Origin: Alphaproteobacteria bacterium
Lineage (GTDB): Bacteria; Pseudomonadota; Alphaproteobacteria; Micropepsales; Micropepsaceae
NCBI GenBank assembly: GCA_021325375.1
Contig: JAJPHG010000020.1
Span: forward strand, 157,580-221,579
Direction of reading: 5' to 3'
Length of the DNA: 64,000 bases
Positions 20,928 to 30,605 of the stretch are shown here, piece after piece. The notes under the pieces are model-generated. The model did no database searches. It was not told where the DNA came from and saw only the letters and a program-made list of their open reading frames with translations. Both the position numbers and the translations under genes were made by a program. Every line of letters begins with the position of its first letter. Position 1 is the stretch's first letter.

Positions 20928-21469
20928 TCAAATTCCTGCTGCATCGGATCGTCTCAAGCATGGAGCGCCGGTACGAATACGATGCGACTTACCTGCACGA
21001 GCTCGTCGACATCTCGCCCACGGCCGCGCGGCGCTATGTGAAGGCGCAGACGGCCGGCCGCTGGCAGGGCCCGGCCCCGCGCGACGCGTGGCACGCCGCG
21101 GCCATCGGCGGAGCGCTCGTCGAGGATTGCGGACCTTGCGTGCAGATCGCGTCCGACATCGCCGTCGAGGCGGGGATGCCGCCCGCGACGATCCAGGCGC
21201 TGCTCGCAGGCCGCGACGCCGATCCCGACGCCAAGCTCGGCTTCGACTATGCGCGCGCCCTGCTCGCGGGCTCGCGGGATTTCGAGGACCTGCGCGAAGC
21301 CGTCGAGCGCCGTTTCGGCCGCCAGGGCCTCGTCGCGCTCTCGATGATGGCGATGTATTCGCGCAACTTCCCCGTCCTCAAGCGCGCGCTCGGCCACGCC
21401 AAGACGTGCCGGCGCGTGCGCGTCGGCGGCACGGACGTCGCGGTGGCGCCGGAACTGAAAGCGGCATGA
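20924..21469 (+). CDS. AhpD/carboxymuconolactone decarboxylase-like protein
   Basis: A 181-residue, mostly helical protein with a CxxC pair in VEDCGPCVQIA (C69, C72), the peroxidatic motif of AhpD-like proteins. In that family the pair reduces peroxides or peroxiredoxins through a proton relay; an E66 precedes the motif as expected. It is coupled to the preceding membrane-protein gene by a four-base overlap. The exact substrate is not evident. Confidence 0.78.
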   Translation: MIKFLLHRIVSSMERRYEYDATYLHELVDISPTAARRYVKAQTAGRWQGPAPRDAWHAAAIGGALVEDCGPCVQIASDIAVEAGMPPATIQALLAGRDADPDAKLGFDYARALLAGSRDFEDLREAVERRFGRQGLVALSMMAMYSRNFPVLKRALGHAKTCRRVRVGGTDVAVAPELKAA

Positions 21470-21631
21470 GCGTGTACGGACGATCGTGCGCTACCTAAGG
21501 CTGGCGCGCGGACGGCGAATTTCACGCATCAAAATGTCACAGAGCCGGTCTATTTCCGCCGATATTCCCGAAAAACTTGTATCGTCGGATTCAAGGGCGG
21601 CACATGCTGCCCGCAAAAAAGGGGAGCACCC

Positions 21632-22726
21632 ATGTCCAGATCCATCGCCGCGGCCGCGCTTGCCTGCGGCCTCGCGCTTTCAGCCTCCGCCGCCAGCGCC
21701 GGCATCCTCGTGCCCGTGCCGGCTTTCCCGGGCGCGACGGCGACCTACGCCACGGGCATCAACAACAGCAACGTCATCGCCGGCTCGTATATCGATGCGA
21801 ACGCCGTCTCGCACGGCTTTTACGGCACGGCCGACGGCAACTACACCTCTTTCGACTTCCCGGGCGGAAACACCTTCGCCGACTCGATCAACGACGCGGG
21901 CGACATCACCGGCTTCGCCGAAGTCCCGAACGACGACTGCCCGGTCTTGGGCTGCGAATACATCCTCAAGGCCGACCGCACGGAGGTCGCGATCACCAAG
22001 GGCGGCAACCCGCTCGACGGCCAAGCCGAGCAGATCGTGAAGGGCAAGTTCACCGGCGACTACTTCTTCACCGACGACCAGGGAGTGACGCACGAGAACG
22101 GCTTCCTGGGTAGCCATGCGCATTGGAAGAGCGACATCTCCCTGCCGTTCGAGAACGTGGGACACGTCCGTGGCCGCGGCTTGAACAAGAAGGGCGAGCT
22201 CGTCGGCTACTACAGCGACACCGGCAACGGCACCATCCCGGCCTTCCTCATCAAAGACGGCCAGACATCGAGCATCGCCTTCGACGATCCGGACACGTTC
22301 GAGACGCTCTTCGAAGGCGTGAACGGAACCGGCAAGATCGTGGGCGGCTGGACGAACGACGACGGCAGTGAAGGCCAGGCGTTCATCTACGAATCGTCCG
22401 ACGACACCTTCCGCGTGATCGACGTGCCTGGAGAAACCGTCCCCCTTGCGCGCCAGGTGAACGATTCCGGCATAATCACGATCACCGGCGCGACGAGCTC
22501 CTATCTCTATTGCACGCACAAGAAGCTCTGCCCGATCACGGCGGGTGCGATCGAGATCAAGGAGAAGATCGTCGCGGCGAAGCATCCGGGCGCCAAGCAG
22601 TGGGTGCTGTGCAGGAACGGCTGCGAAAAAGATTCCGCAAACGTGCGTCCGGCGAGCGCGGCACAAATCCGCGAAGCGATCGCGCGCGATCCGTCGCTGC
22701 TCAAGGAATTGCGCGACCGGCGCTGA
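21632..22726 (+). CDS. exported HAF-type repeat protein
   Basis: A 364-residue exported protein: signal peptide SIAAAALACGLALSASAASA, then repeated units of about 45 residues. Each unit has a GINNSNVIAGSY / SINDAGDITGF / GLNKKGELVGYY / GVNGTGKIVGGW element followed by an FYGTADG or FLIKDG strand. This is the HAF extracellular-repeat pattern, which probably folds as a beta-propeller or solenoid. The C-terminal 60 residues have two Cys and a helical end. The function of the family is unknown. The ribosome site GGGGAG supports ATG 21632, and an intrinsic terminator follows the gene. Confidence 0.78.
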   Translation: MSRSIAAAALACGLALSASAASAGILVPVPAFPGATATYATGINNSNVIAGSYIDANAVSHGFYGTADGNYTSFDFPGGNTFADSINDAGDITGFAEVPNDDCPVLGCEYILKADRTEVAITKGGNPLDGQAEQIVKGKFTGDYFFTDDQGVTHENGFLGSHAHWKSDISLPFENVGHVRGRGLNKKGELVGYYSDTGNGTIPAFLIKDGQTSSIAFDDPDTFETLFEGVNGTGKIVGGWTNDDGSEGQAFIYESSDDTFRVIDVPGETVPLARQVNDSGIITITGATSSYLYCTHKKLCPITAGAIEIKEKIVAAKHPGAKQWVLCRNGCEKDSANVRPASAAQIREAIARDPSLLKELRDRR

Positions 22727-22747
22727 TAGCGTTCAAGGGGGGTGAGG

Positions 22748-22785
22748 AAATGCCGGGTCCGCGCGAGCGGCCCGGCATTTTTCTT
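22748..22785 (+). terminator. rho-independent terminator after the HAF-type gene
   Basis: Inverted repeat AAATGCCGGG (22748-22757) / CCCGGCATTT (22771-22780), loop 13 bases, running into TTTTTCTTATT. The T-tract reaches the stop codon of the opposing gene at 22784, so the two convergent genes share this boundary. Confidence 0.88.
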
Positions 22786-24289
22786 ATTGCGGATTGGCCG
22801 TCAGATAGGGAAGCCCGTTGTTGATGGCCGGATTCTCGGCCCAGATCGACGGATCGAAGCCCACGGGCAGTCCCGTCTGGAACTGCTCCGTAGTGAGACC
22901 CATGACGCCGGGGTAACCGTTGTTACCGACGCCGTGGCTTTGACCGCTGGTGGTGATGTCCCAATAGGTGTCGGTGAGATCGCTGCCGCCCAGGTCGTCG
23001 CCGACCAGGCCGCCGACGGCGTTGCCCGACCCGCTCGCGACCGCGCCCGACGCATAGGAGTCGCTCACCGGGCCGTTGTTGAGACCGATCAAGCCTCCGA
23101 CCGTCGAGCCCGTGCCGCCGAACGCGGCACCCGTCGCATATGAATTCTGAACCGAGGCGTCTTGGCCTGCGCTGCTGCCGACGAGGCCTCCCGCCACGCC
23201 GTTATTGCCGGCCACGATCGCGCCGGTGGCGAAAGACGTCTGGATGGCGCCCGCGTTGCTGCCGACGAGACCGCCGGCCGTCCAGCCTTTGGCGCCCGTG
23301 ACCTTCGCGCTCGAAGAGGAGTTCTGGATCGTCGCGTCGTTGAGGCCCACAAGCCCTCCGACATCGCGTTCGTCGCCGCTGTTGCCGGTGCCGGCGACCG
23401 CGCCGGATGTGTGCGAGCTCGTGATCGAACCGTTATCGGCCACGCCGCATAGTCCGCCCACTTGCGAGCCGGTCTCGCCGCTTACGCGTCCCGTCACTTC
23501 GACGTTGAAGACCTCGGTGAAGCATAACCCCGCCAACCCGCCGGCCCCGGCGTTCTGGCCAGCGCGGATGTCGGCGTTGATGAGATGAAGATTGGAGATC
23601 GGCCCGCCGCCCACGCCGTAGAACATGCCGTTGTGCTGGCCCGCTCCGCCGCTCCTCCCATCGACACTGAGCCGCGAGATCCTGTGGCCCAGGCCTTCGA
23701 AGGTGCCGGTGAAGAATTCTGTGATCGCATCGCCCTGATAGGTGCCGTCGGGTCCCGCGTCGTAATCCACGCCGAGGGCGAAATGGCCCGTCGGATTGGC
23801 GGCGATGTCCACGATCAATGTCGGAATATCCAAAGCGACCTGATAGGTCGCCCCGTTGATCACGAGACTGGCCGCCATGCTTTCAATATCGACCTTGGCG
23901 CGGGGCGCGATGTAGAAGATCCCCCCCGACCCGCCATCGTTCGTCGTCACGGTCAGGCCGGCGTTGCCGAAGTTTCCGACGTCGATGTGCTTGGTTACTT
24001 TGATGCCGCGATAAGAATCTAGGGTGAGATGGTGGGTATTCGCCCAACTGATCACGGCGAGGATTTCAATGTCCTGAGCCTTCGGGCCCGACTGAAGCGT
24101 GACGTCGCCGGCCTCGATCAGGTTGTGCAGGTCGTTGCTGTTCAACACCGCGCGCTTGGCGGTCGCCGTGCAGACGCCCGCGCTGCAAACGACGTTCTTG
24201 GTTGCCCCTCCCGAGACCGTGAGGGCGGCCCATGCCGGCGACGTGCAGAGCGCCGCAGCGGCGGCCAAGATAGAAACCCTGAGTTTCAC
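22784..24289 (-). CDS. exported GLUG-repeat protein, adhesin-like
   Basis: About 501 residues with a Sec signal peptide ending SPAWA. The middle part is a beta-helix-like stretch (VDIESMAASLVING, GTYQGDAITEFFTGTFEGLGH). From about residue 255 on there are six or so GLUG repeats, each with GGLVG followed by an aromatic-poor SxATG or SxASGAV strand. Such repeats occur in large surface adhesins. A GTG at 24289 has the best-spaced ribosome site (GAGGG, six bases), while ATGs at 24295 and 24310 are also in frame. The C-terminus, WAENPAINNGLPYL, matches the usual end of GLUG proteins. No sorting or autotransporter domain is seen. Confidence 0.82.
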   Translation of the reverse strand: MKLRVSILAAAAALCTSPAWAALTVSGGATKNVVCSAGVCTATAKRAVLNSNDLHNLIEAGDVTLQSGPKAQDIEILAVISWANTHHLTLDSYRGIKVTKHIDVGNFGNAGLTVTTNDGGSGGIFYIAPRAKVDIESMAASLVINGATYQVALDIPTLIVDIAANPTGHFALGVDYDAGPDGTYQGDAITEFFTGTFEGLGHRISRLSVDGRSGGAGQHNGMFYGVGGGPISNLHLINADIRAGQNAGAGGLAGLCFTEVFNVEVTGRVSGETGSQVGGLCGVADNGSITSSHTSGAVAGTGNSGDERDVGGLVGLNDATIQNSSSSAKVTGAKGWTAGGLVGSNAGAIQTSFATGAIVAGNNGVAGGLVGSSAGQDASVQNSYATGAAFGGTGSTVGGLIGLNNGPVSDSYASGAVASGSGNAVGGLVGDDLGGSDLTDTYWDITTSGQSHGVGNNGYPGVMGLTTEQFQTGLPVGFDPSIWAENPAINNGLPYLTANPQ

Positions 24290-24425
24290 AGTCATCCCTC
24301 GCTTGTGCATCGCTGCGAGGCTAGGTTGGCGTCGCGGCAGGTTGCAAGCCGCTCGCGGGCATTTTATCGCTTGTGTGCGCCGCGCGAGCGGACAGAATGG
24401 CGGCAGATTTACAAGGAAAAGCGAA

Positions 24426-25523
24426 ATGAGCGTGGCGCCGCCGGACGATCGCCAGGAGAAGTTCTCGGGCACCCAGGACGTGCGCGAGGCGCACCGCTTC
24501 GACGCGGACAAGCTCGAAGCCTATCTGGCCGAGCGCATCGAGGGCTTCAAGAAACCGCTCGAGGTGCGCCAGTTCAAGGGCGGCCAGTCCAATCCCACCT
24601 ATCAGCTCGTCACGCCCAACCGGAAATACGTGCTGCGCCGCAAGCCGCCGGGAAAGCTGCTGCCGTCGGCGCATGCCGTCGACCGCGAGTTCCGCATCAT
24701 CTCCGCGCTGCATCCCACGGGCTTCCCCGTGGCCAAGCCCTATCTGCTGTGCGAGGACGAGAGCGTGATCGGCACGATCTTCTACGTGATGGAATGCGTC
24801 GAGGGACGCATCTATTGGGGGCCGATGCTGCCCGACCAGTCATCCAAACAGCGCGGCGAGATCTATGACGCCATGAACGAGACGCTCGCGCGGCTGCACG
24901 GCCTCGACCACGAGAAGCTGGGCCTCGCCGATTTCGGCAAGCCCGGCAACTATGTCGGCCGCCAGATCTCGCGCTGGACCAAGCAGTACCAGGCGTCGGA
25001 AACCGAAACCATCGACGAGATGAACAAGCTCATCGAATGGCTGCCCGCGCATCTGCCGACGGACGAGCGCACGTCGATCGTGCACGGCGACTACCGCCTC
25101 GACAACATGATCCTGCATCCGACCGAGCCCAAGGTGCTGGCGGTGCTGGACTGGGAGCTTTGCACCATCGGCGATCCGATGGCCGATTTCACCTATCACC
25201 TGATGCAGTGGATGATGCCCGAAGGCGGCACGGGCGGCGGCACGGGAAGCCTGCTCGGCGTCGACCTGGCCGCGATGGGGATCCCCACGATCGAGGCCTA
25301 TACGCAGGCCTATTGCCGGCGGACAAACCGGCCGACCGTCCCGAACATGGACTACTACGCCTCTTACAACTTCTTCCGCCTCGCCGGCATCCTGCAGGGC
25401 ATCGTGGGGCGGGTGCGCGACGGCACGGCGTCGAACGCCAACGCGGCGCAGAACGCCGCCGCTGTCCGGCCGCTCGCCGAACGCGCCTGGCATTTCGCCA
25501 AGCGCGCCGGCGCGCCCGGTTAA
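24426..25523 (+). CDS. APH-fold phosphotransferase (ACAD10/11 kinase-like)
   Basis: A 365-residue aminoglycoside-phosphotransferase-fold protein of the kind often encoded beside acyl-CoA dehydrogenases. The nucleotide loop is in FKGGQSNPTYQL, with K in YVLRRKPPG. The catalytic loop is VHGDYRLDNMILHP (HGDxxxxN) and the metal Asp is in VLDWELCTIGDP. By analogy with ACAD10/11 it may phosphorylate 4-hydroxyacyl-CoA before dehydrogenation. The acyl-CoA dehydrogenase at 27913-29154 is a candidate partner but lies apart on the other strand. The AAGGA site supports ATG 24426. Confidence 0.9.
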   Translation: MSVAPPDDRQEKFSGTQDVREAHRFDADKLEAYLAERIEGFKKPLEVRQFKGGQSNPTYQLVTPNRKYVLRRKPPGKLLPSAHAVDREFRIISALHPTGFPVAKPYLLCEDESVIGTIFYVMECVEGRIYWGPMLPDQSSKQRGEIYDAMNETLARLHGLDHEKLGLADFGKPGNYVGRQISRWTKQYQASETETIDEMNKLIEWLPAHLPTDERTSIVHGDYRLDNMILHPTEPKVLAVLDWELCTIGDPMADFTYHLMQWMMPEGGTGGGTGSLLGVDLAAMGIPTIEAYTQAYCRRTNRPTVPNMDYYASYNFFRLAGILQGIVGRVRDGTASNANAAQNAAAVRPLAERAWHFAKRAGAPG

Positions 25524-25613
25524 CGCGCGTTAGGTATCCGGTCGCGGAAATCCTTGCTTAACAACATCGGCGTAGCCTGACGTTCTACCGAAAGCTGCTT
25601 TTCGGACGGCAGG

Positions 25614-27158
25614 ATGCCCGTGACACAAGCCGGGAACGACCACGCTCAGGCGCGATCCGCGCATGACGATGCGCATTTCGACCTGGCGGAGCGCGCCGCG
25701 CGCTTCGGCTATTGGCGCGTCGATCTCAAGGACGGATCGACCTATTGGTCGCCCGGCATGTACCGCCTGCTCGGCGTCGATCCCACAAGCCCGCCCGACA
25801 GCGATTGGCTGCTCGCGCAGATGCTGCCGGAGGACAAGCTCGTCGTCGACGCCGCGATCGCCAACGCGATCAAGACACGAACACCCTTCACCTACCGCAC
25901 GCGCGCGCGCGATCCCAACGTCGCGGCGCAGATCGTCGACACGCAGGGCGAGCTCGCCATCGGCCCGGACGGCCGCGTCGTGTCGGTGATCGGCGTCTGC
26001 TACGACGTCACGCTGCAGGTCAAGGCCGAGGAAGCGCGCGAGAAAGCGCAGGCGATGTACCGCCTGATGACCGAGGAGGCGTCCGACATCATCATCCTCT
26101 ACGGCGAGGACGGCGGCGTGCTGTTCGCCTCCCAGGCGCTCGAACGCGTGCTGGGCTATTCGGTCGCCGATATCGAGCGCGAGCGCGCCCTGGAGCTCGT
26201 CCATCCCGACGATCTGGAACAGATCGCCAAGATCCGGCAGCGCCCAGAAGCAGGACAGACGCTCACGGCGACCTACCGCATGCGGCACGCCCAAGGGCAC
26301 TATGTCTGGATGGAGATCACGCTGCGCGCCGTGCGCGGCGCCGGAAGCCACGAGTATCGCCACACCGTCTGCATCGCCCGCGACGTCACGGAGCGCATGG
26401 AGCAGGAGCTGGAGACCAAGGCCGCGCGCGAGCGCGCCGAGGCCGCCAACAAGGCGAAATCGCGCTTCCTCGCCAATATGAGCCACGAGCTGCGCACGCC
26501 GCTGAACGCGGTGATCGGCTTCACCGACCTCATGCGCCAGCAGATGTTCGGCAAGCTGGGCAGCGAGCGCTACGAGGAATACGCGACGCTGATTTACGAT
26601 TCCGGCCAGCTCCTGCTCGATCTGATCACCGACATGCTCGACATGGCGAAGATCGAGGCTGGCAAGCTCGAGCTCAACCTCGAGCGCGTCGACTTGACCG
26701 GCACGATCGAGGACAGCGTGCGGCTTCTGACCGACCGCGCCGACAACAACGGCCTCGACATCTGCGTCTCGATACCGAAAGAGCCCATATCGCTCGTCGC
26801 CGACCGCCGCGCGGTCAAGCAGGTCCTGCTCAACCTTTTGACCAACGCGATCAAATTCACTCCGCCCGGCGGCCAGATCGCGGTCGCGGTGCGGATCGAG
26901 GACGGCAGCGCGGTCCTGAGCGTGCGCGACACCGGCATCGGCATCCCCGCGCACGAATTGCCCCGGCTCGGCCGTCCGTTCGAACAGGTCTGCGGCGATC
27001 CCATGCTCGCCAAGTCCGGCACCGGGCTGGGCCTGGCGCTGGTGCGCGCGCTCGTCGAGAAGCACGGCGGGGCGATGCGCATCGAGAGCGAAGAAGGCGT
27101 CGGCACCGAGGTGACCGTCGGCTTCCCCCTCAACCCCGCCCAGCGCGTGGCGGCCTAG
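25614..27158 (+). CDS. PAS-domain sensor histidine kinase, orphan
   Basis: A 514-residue soluble histidine kinase with no membrane segment. Two PAS domains occupy roughly residues 25-135 and 148-262, the second followed by a short coiled coil. The HisKA domain carries the phosphorylated H291 in NMSHELRTPLNAVIGF. HATPase_c follows (N box LLNLLTNAIKF, DTGIGIP, GTGLGLALV). No response regulator is adjacent, so the partner is elsewhere. It resembles the PleC/DivJ-type kinases of alphaproteobacteria in its HisKA sequence, which is only a family-level hint. ATG 25614 or GTG 25620 could start it. Confidence 0.92.
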   Translation: MPVTQAGNDHAQARSAHDDAHFDLAERAARFGYWRVDLKDGSTYWSPGMYRLLGVDPTSPPDSDWLLAQMLPEDKLVVDAAIANAIKTRTPFTYRTRARDPNVAAQIVDTQGELAIGPDGRVVSVIGVCYDVTLQVKAEEAREKAQAMYRLMTEEASDIIILYGEDGGVLFASQALERVLGYSVADIERERALELVHPDDLEQIAKIRQRPEAGQTLTATYRMRHAQGHYVWMEITLRAVRGAGSHEYRHTVCIARDVTERMEQELETKAARERAEAANKAKSRFLANMSHELRTPLNAVIGFTDLMRQQMFGKLGSERYEEYATLIYDSGQLLLDLITDMLDMAKIEAGKLELNLERVDLTGTIEDSVRLLTDRADNNGLDICVSIPKEPISLVADRRAVKQVLLNLLTNAIKFTPPGGQIAVAVRIEDGSAVLSVRDTGIGIPAHELPRLGRPFEQVCGDPMLAKSGTGLGLALVRALVEKHGGAMRIESEEGVGTEVTVGFPLNPAQRVAA

Positions 27159-27163
27159 CCGCG

Positions 27164-27837
27164 CTAGGGTGTCAGCTCGAAGATCGTGCCCTCGCCGTTC
27201 GTGCCGCCTTCCAGAGTCGTCCCCAGCAGGTTGCCGTCACCGCCCAGGATGACGCCGCCGTCGGGGATTTCGCCATCGGCACACCGTCATACAAAGCACC
27301 TGTCTGAGCACCTTGGTAGGTCAATCCGCCCACCGGCATGCTGCCGCTCGTGGAGCAATCCCCGTTGCTGCAGAAACCAAAGAGCGCGGTCTGCTTGTAC
27401 AGGCCATGTTTTGTCGGACTGAGCTTGAACACGACGCCATGACCGAACGCTCCGCCGCTCGACGCCGCGACATAGACATTGCCGCTCACGTCCACGACAA
27501 GCTTCTCGGTGACGCTCCCGCCGTCCGAGCAATTGATGGTATCGGTGCAGAGATTGTCGATCACGCGGTAGACATAGCGGCCCGACGTCTTTCGCTTCAG
27601 CACGAAAATAACACCTGAATCTGTGATTCCTCCTCCGTGCGTCGCGCCGAAGATGTCGCCCGCGGCATCGACGGCGAGAGGCGACGTCGGAGCACGTCCA
27701 TCAGTGCAATTCTGCTCCGTGCAGAACACATGGAGCGTCGTCAGCATCGACGCCGAAGCGGCGCATGGCTGAAGGCATACGGCGAGCGGGATCGCGGCAA
27801 GGCTCAAGCCTGCGCGCCATGCGGTTCTCAAAAGCAT
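27164..27837 (-). pseudogene. GloVer-repeat exported protein, frameshifted
   Basis: The gene starts at ATG 27837 (GAGG site) with a signal peptide and reads through GloVer-type repeats (DAAGDIFGATHGGG, DVSGNVYVAASSGG, GVVFKLSPT). After YQGAQTGALYDGV, near 27280, the frame goes wrong: the original frame gives an Ala/Ser/Arg-rich tail ending at 27172. The neighbouring frame restores a perfect repeat ending (GGVILGGDGNLLGTTLEGG, then GTIFELTP) and stops at 27164-27166. The YDG element is also normally followed by SPLYGTT, which is missing, so a small out-of-frame deletion is likely. Either the gene is dead or the base sequence has an error there. Confidence 0.78.
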
Positions 27838-27871
27838 TCGTGTCCTCAAAATTTCGCAGCCACGCCGCCAC

Positions 27872-27903
27872 AAAAAAATGCGGCGCCCCTTAAGGGCGCC
27901 GCA
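27872..27903 (-). terminator. rho-independent terminator of the acyl-CoA dehydrogenase gene
   Basis: On the minus strand a 10-base stem TGCGGCGCCC / GGGCGCCGCA with a short loop is followed by a run of seven T. It begins ten bases after the stop at 27913. Confidence 0.92.
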
Positions 27904-27912
27904 TCGTGCTGC

Positions 27913-29154
27913 TTATTCCGCCGCAGCCCGCGTCGGACGCGGCACATGCTTGCCGTATTCGAGCCGCGCGATGGTGCGGTTGTGCACCTCGTCCGGGCCG
28001 TCGGCGATGCGCAGCGTGCGCTGGCCCGCATACATGCGTGCGAGGCCGGAATCGGTCGTCACGCCGCCTCCGCCCCAGGCCTGGATCGCGTCATCGATGA
28101 CCTTGAGCGCCATGCGCGGTCCCGCGACCTTTATCATCGCGATCTCGGTGCGCGCGACCTTGTTGCCGACCTTGTCCATCATGTCGGCCGCCTTGAGCGT
28201 CAGCAGGCGGCACATGTCGATATTGGTGCGCGCCTCGGCGACGCGCTGCTCCCACACCGAGTGATCGGCGATCTTCTTGCCGAACGCTTCGCGCGACAGC
28301 AGGCGCTTGACCATGATCCCGAGAGCGCGTTCCGCGACGCCGACGGTCCGCATGCAGTGGTGGATGCGGCCCGGTCCGAGGCGGCCCTGCGCGATCTCGA
28401 AGCCGCGGCCCTCGCCCAGGATGATGTTCTCGGCCGGGACCTTGACGTCCTTGAGCTCGACCTCGGCATGGCCGTGCGGCGCGTCGTCATAGCCGAAGAC
28501 GGGAAGCATGCGTTTGACGTGGACGCCCGGCATGTCGCGCTCGACCAGGATCTGCGACTGCTGGCTGTGCCTGTCGCCGTCGGTCGTGTTCTTGCCCATG
28601 ACGATCATCACCTTGCAGCGCGGATCGCCGACGCCCGACGACCACCATTTGGTGCCGTTGACGACGTAGTGATCGCCGCGGCGCTCGATGCGCGTGGCGA
28701 TGTTCGTCGCGTCGGAGGACGCGACCGCGGGCTCGGTCATGAGGAACGCGGAGCGGATCTCGCCCGCGAGCAGCGGCTTCAGCCACTTGTCCTGCTGATA
28801 GGGGCTGCCGTAGCGCTCCAGCACCTCCATGTTGCCGGTGTCGGGCGCCGAGCAGTTGAACACTTCCGAGGCGAAGCCGACATGGCCCATGATCTCGGCC
28901 AGCGGCGCGTATTCGAGATTGGTGAGGCCGGCGCCGTTCTCGCTCTCATTCAGGAACAGGTTCCACAGCCCCTGCTTCTTGGCCTTGGCCTTCAGCTCCT
29001 CGACGACGGGCACGACGATCCACGGATTGCCCTTGGCGCGCGCGTCGTTCATCTGGTCGTGGTAGGTCTGCTCGGCCGCGTAGACATGCGCGTCCATGAA
29101 AGCCTGGACACGCGCCATCCATTCCTTCTGGCGCGGCGAATAATCGAAATCCAT
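27913..29154 (-). CDS. acyl-CoA dehydrogenase family protein
   Basis: A 413-residue flavoprotein of the acyl-CoA dehydrogenase fold, ACAD10/11-like by its sequence: [14 protein letters not shown] in the FAD-binding middle domain, [14 protein letters not shown], then [16 protein letters not shown] and [11 protein letters not shown] in the C-terminal helices. It introduces a double bond into an acyl-CoA and passes electrons to ETF. AAGGAGACCAAC before ATG 29154 is a strong ribosome site. A terminator follows, so it is monocistronic. The phosphotransferase at 24426-25523 may be its functional partner. Confidence 0.93.
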   Translation of the reverse strand: MDFDYSPRQKEWMARVQAFMDAHVYAAEQTYHDQMNDARAKGNPWIVVPVVEELKAKAKKQGLWNLFLNESENGAGLTNLEYAPLAEIMGHVGFASEVFNCSAPDTGNMEVLERYGSPYQQDKWLKPLLAGEIRSAFLMTEPAVASSDATNIATRIERRGDHYVVNGTKWWSSGVGDPRCKVMIVMGKNTTDGDRHSQQSQILVERDMPGVHVKRMLPVFGYDDAPHGHAEVELKDVKVPAENIILGEGRGFEIAQGRLGPGRIHHCMRTVGVAERALGIMVKRLLSREAFGKKIADHSVWEQRVAEARTNIDMCRLLTLKAADMMDKVGNKVARTEIAMIKVAGPRMALKVIDDAIQAWGGGGVTTDSGLARMYAGQRTLRIADGPDEVHNRTIARLEYGKHVPRPTRAAAE

Positions 29155-29292
29155 GTTGGTCTCCTTGGGTGGCAAAGATAGCGTGTGCCCCAAGTCTAGC
29201 GGCCCCCGCCGCCCGCAGCCAGCCCGCATTTGGCGAGTCTTATTTGCCGGGCCTCATTTGACAGCGCCGCCCGGCCCCGGCATCACATCGCC

Positions 29293-29886
29293 ATGCTTCT
29301 TTATGCCGGAATCCTCTTCATCGCGGCCGGGCTCGCGTGCATCGCGTTCGACCGGCAAAGCTCGCATTACCTCTACGACCATGTGAGCGCGGGGTTCTGG
29401 CGCTTTCTCGATTCCACCACGCACCTGGCCAAGGCGTCGCATTGGCTGATCGCGGCGGCGCTCGCCTATCTCGTGGCACTCACCAAGCACTGGGAGGCCG
29501 TGCGTCTGTGCGCACTGGCATTCGCTGCGAGCGTCGCGATCGGCAGCGTCGTGCTGCACGCGATCAAGCTGGTGCTCGGACGCCGCAGGCCGCGCGACGA
29601 CATCGAGATGGGCCTCTACGGCTTCATGCCGCTCGCCTTCGACACCGACTACAATTCGTTCCCCTCCGGCCATGCGCTGACGATCATGTGCGTGGCAGTG
29701 ATCGCCTCGGTGGTGTGGCCGATGCTGTGGCCGGTCTGGTTCGCGATCGCGCTGTGGCTGGGGCTGACGCGCGCGCTCCTGACCGCGCATTACCTGAGCG
29801 ACGTGCTCGTGGGAGCCGGCATCGGGTTGATTTCGGCGCGCGAGGCGGCCATTCATATCCTCCCGCACACGCCGCCGTGGTTCTAG
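29293..29886 (+). CDS. PAP2 family phosphatase
   Basis: A 197-residue membrane phosphatase. The three PAP2 signature blocks are present: KLVLGRRRPRD, PSGHALT, and TRALLTAHYLSDVLVG with the catalytic His and its Asp. About five membrane segments are seen. Likely substrates are lipid phosphates such as undecaprenyl diphosphate or phosphatidate. ATG 29293 begins just before the first membrane helix. The TerC gene starts six bases after its stop, so the two form an operon. Confidence 0.9.
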   Translation: MLLYAGILFIAAGLACIAFDRQSSHYLYDHVSAGFWRFLDSTTHLAKASHWLIAAALAYLVALTKHWEAVRLCALAFAASVAIGSVVLHAIKLVLGRRRPRDDIEMGLYGFMPLAFDTDYNSFPSGHALTIMCVAVIASVVWPMLWPVWFAIALWLGLTRALLTAHYLSDVLVGAGIGLISAREAAIHILPHTPPWF

Positions 29887-29891
29887 AGACG

Positions 29892-30605
29892 ATGCTCGCG
29901 CTCCTCACCTCCGTCGACGCATGGATCGCGCTGCTCACGCTGACCGTGCTCGAGATCGTGCTCGGCATCGACAACATCATCTTCCTCTCCCTCGCCGCCA
30001 ACAAGCTGCCCGCGCCGCGCCGCCCGGCCGCGCGCCGCATTGGGCTCAGCCTGGCGCTGGTGCTGCGCATCATCTTCCTTTCGAGCATCGCGTGGATCAT
30101 CTCGCTGTCGCGCCCCGTGCTCTCGCTTTGGGGGCACGATTTCTCCTGGCGCGACATCGTGTTCTTCGCCGGCGGCCTGTTCCTGCTCACCAAGAGCACC
30201 CGCGAGATCCGCAGCATGGTCGAGGGCGAGGAGCACACGGCGACCGGCACGGGCGCGACGATGCTTTCGGTGATCGTGCAGATCGCGATGTTCGACATCG
30301 TGTTCTCGATCGACTCGGTGGTCACCGCGGTCGGCATGACCGAGCACCTGGCGGTGATGATCGCCGCCGTGGTGCTGGCCATGGTGCTGATGATGGCGGC
30401 GTCCGGTACCGTCGCCGATTTCGTCGAGCGCAACCCGACGGTCAAGATGCTGGCGCTGAGCTTCCTGCTCCTGATCGGCACCTCGCTGGTCGCCGACGCC
30501 GCCCACTTCCACATCCCGCGCGAATACGTCTACTTCGCGGTCGCGTTCTCCGGCATGGTCGAGTTCCTCAACCAGCGCGCGGCGGCGCAGAAGAAGAAGC
30601 CTTAG
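29892..30605 (+). CDS. TerC family integral membrane protein
   Basis: A 237-residue TerC/YjbE-type protein with about seven membrane segments. The two acidic family motifs are visible: LEIVLGIDNIIFLS near residue 20 and MFDIVFSIDSVVTAVGM near 135. Family members take part in tellurite resistance and, in better-studied cases, manganese export. Its stop overlaps the stop of the opposing small gene (30602-30604), so transcription from both sides meets here. Confidence 0.93.
   Translation: MLALLTSVDAWIALLTLTVLEIVLGIDNIIFLSLAANKLPAPRRPAARRIGLSLALVLRIIFLSSIAWIISLSRPVLSLWGHDFSWRDIVFFAGGLFLLTKSTREIRSMVEGEEHTATGTGATMLSVIVQIAMFDIVFSIDSVVTAVGMTEHLAVMIAAVVLAMVLMMAASGTVADFVERNPTVKMLALSFLLLIGTSLVADAAHFHIPREYVYFAVAFSGMVEFLNQRAAAQKKKP

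Noticed and set aside
25521..25532. TAACGCGCGTTA palindrome after the phosphotransferase gene as a CtrA site
   Set aside because: Spacing between the TTAA-like halves is six, not seven, and the second half is TTAG; it overlaps the stop codon by chance.
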